From assembly GCA_900551945.1 (NCBI GenBank), contig URYE01000111.1, positions 1 through 5,256 on the forward strand: DNA of 5,256 bases. The letters are read 5' to 3'. Positions 5,224-5,256 of the stretch are shown here, piece by piece (the first letter of the stretch is position 1; each line of letters starts with the position of its first letter). Source of the DNA: an uncultured Eubacterium sp. (GTDB lineage Bacteria > Bacillota > Clostridia > Lachnospirales > Lachnospiraceae). Both the position numbers and the translations under genes were made by a program. The notes beneath the pieces were generated by a model. The model had not been told where the DNA came from. It worked only from the letters and a program-made list of their open reading frames with translations, and made no database searches.

Positions 5224-5256
5224 AAATAGAAAATAGTAAGATTATTTTCTTTATTT
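5224..5256 (+). terminator. Possible weak hairpin terminator, cut by the window edge
   Basis: AGAAAATA (5228-5235) pairs with TATTTTCT (5243-5250) around a 7-nt loop. After a two-base bulge, AAAT (5224-5227) can pair with ATTT (5253-5256). It sits 16 bp after the small gene's stop codon, where a terminator would be expected, and the right arm is T-rich. The stem is almost entirely A-T and the window ends inside it, so this is tentative. Confidence 0.25.

Noticed and set aside
1..5256. CRISPR array, tRNA or rRNA genes
   Set aside because: No regularly spaced direct repeats, cloverleaf or rRNA-like segments were seen on either strand.

Overview
The window is AT-rich DNA of a low-GC Gram-positive bacterium, most likely a Lachnospiraceae-like Clostridium relative. 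Three things suggest this: the style of the proteins (a CspC-like cytosolic S8 peptidase and a Cof-type HAD phosphatase), strong GGAG-type ribosome binding sites at two genes, and a sigma-D/sigma-28 type promoter of the Firmicutes form. All genes are on the + strand and use standard codons.

Layout: (1) Bases 1-55 look like the right end of an IS200/IS605-family element, meaning the 3' end of a TnpB-associated omega RNA; the transposase itself would lie left of the window. (2) A 467-aa ClpX homologue (175-1578) has its zinc finger, AAA+ motifs and IGF ClpP-docking tripeptide intact. The loop that normally carries the RKH motif reads SKN instead, and the gene has no clpP, tig or lon beside it here. 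(3) The 457-bp gap 1579-2035 holds two large inverted-repeat structures: a 153-bp near-perfect foldback (1616-1768) and a roughly 110-nt RNA-like fold closed by a 15-bp helix (1821-1930). (4) An S8 subtilisin-like peptidase of 589 aa (2036-3805) has a complete Asp/His/Ser triad and no signal peptide. (5) The gap 3806-4034 contains a possible degenerate copy of the right arm of the first foldback, followed by a good candidate promoter. (6) A Cof-type HAD-IIB phosphatase follows (4035-4847, start revised downstream by four codons). (7) A close match to a sigma-D promoter overlaps the phosphatase stop codon and drives a short reading frame (about 4917-5207). That frame looks coding but has no usable start codon, so it is probably a damaged small motility-regulon gene.

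The genes do not form an obvious operon. Each is separated by structured or promoter-bearing spacer DNA, so they are probably separate transcription units. I see no clear multi-gene system. The most interesting points are the ClpX variant with an altered substrate-recognition loop, the paired intergenic structures, and the sigma-D promoter with its start-less gene.
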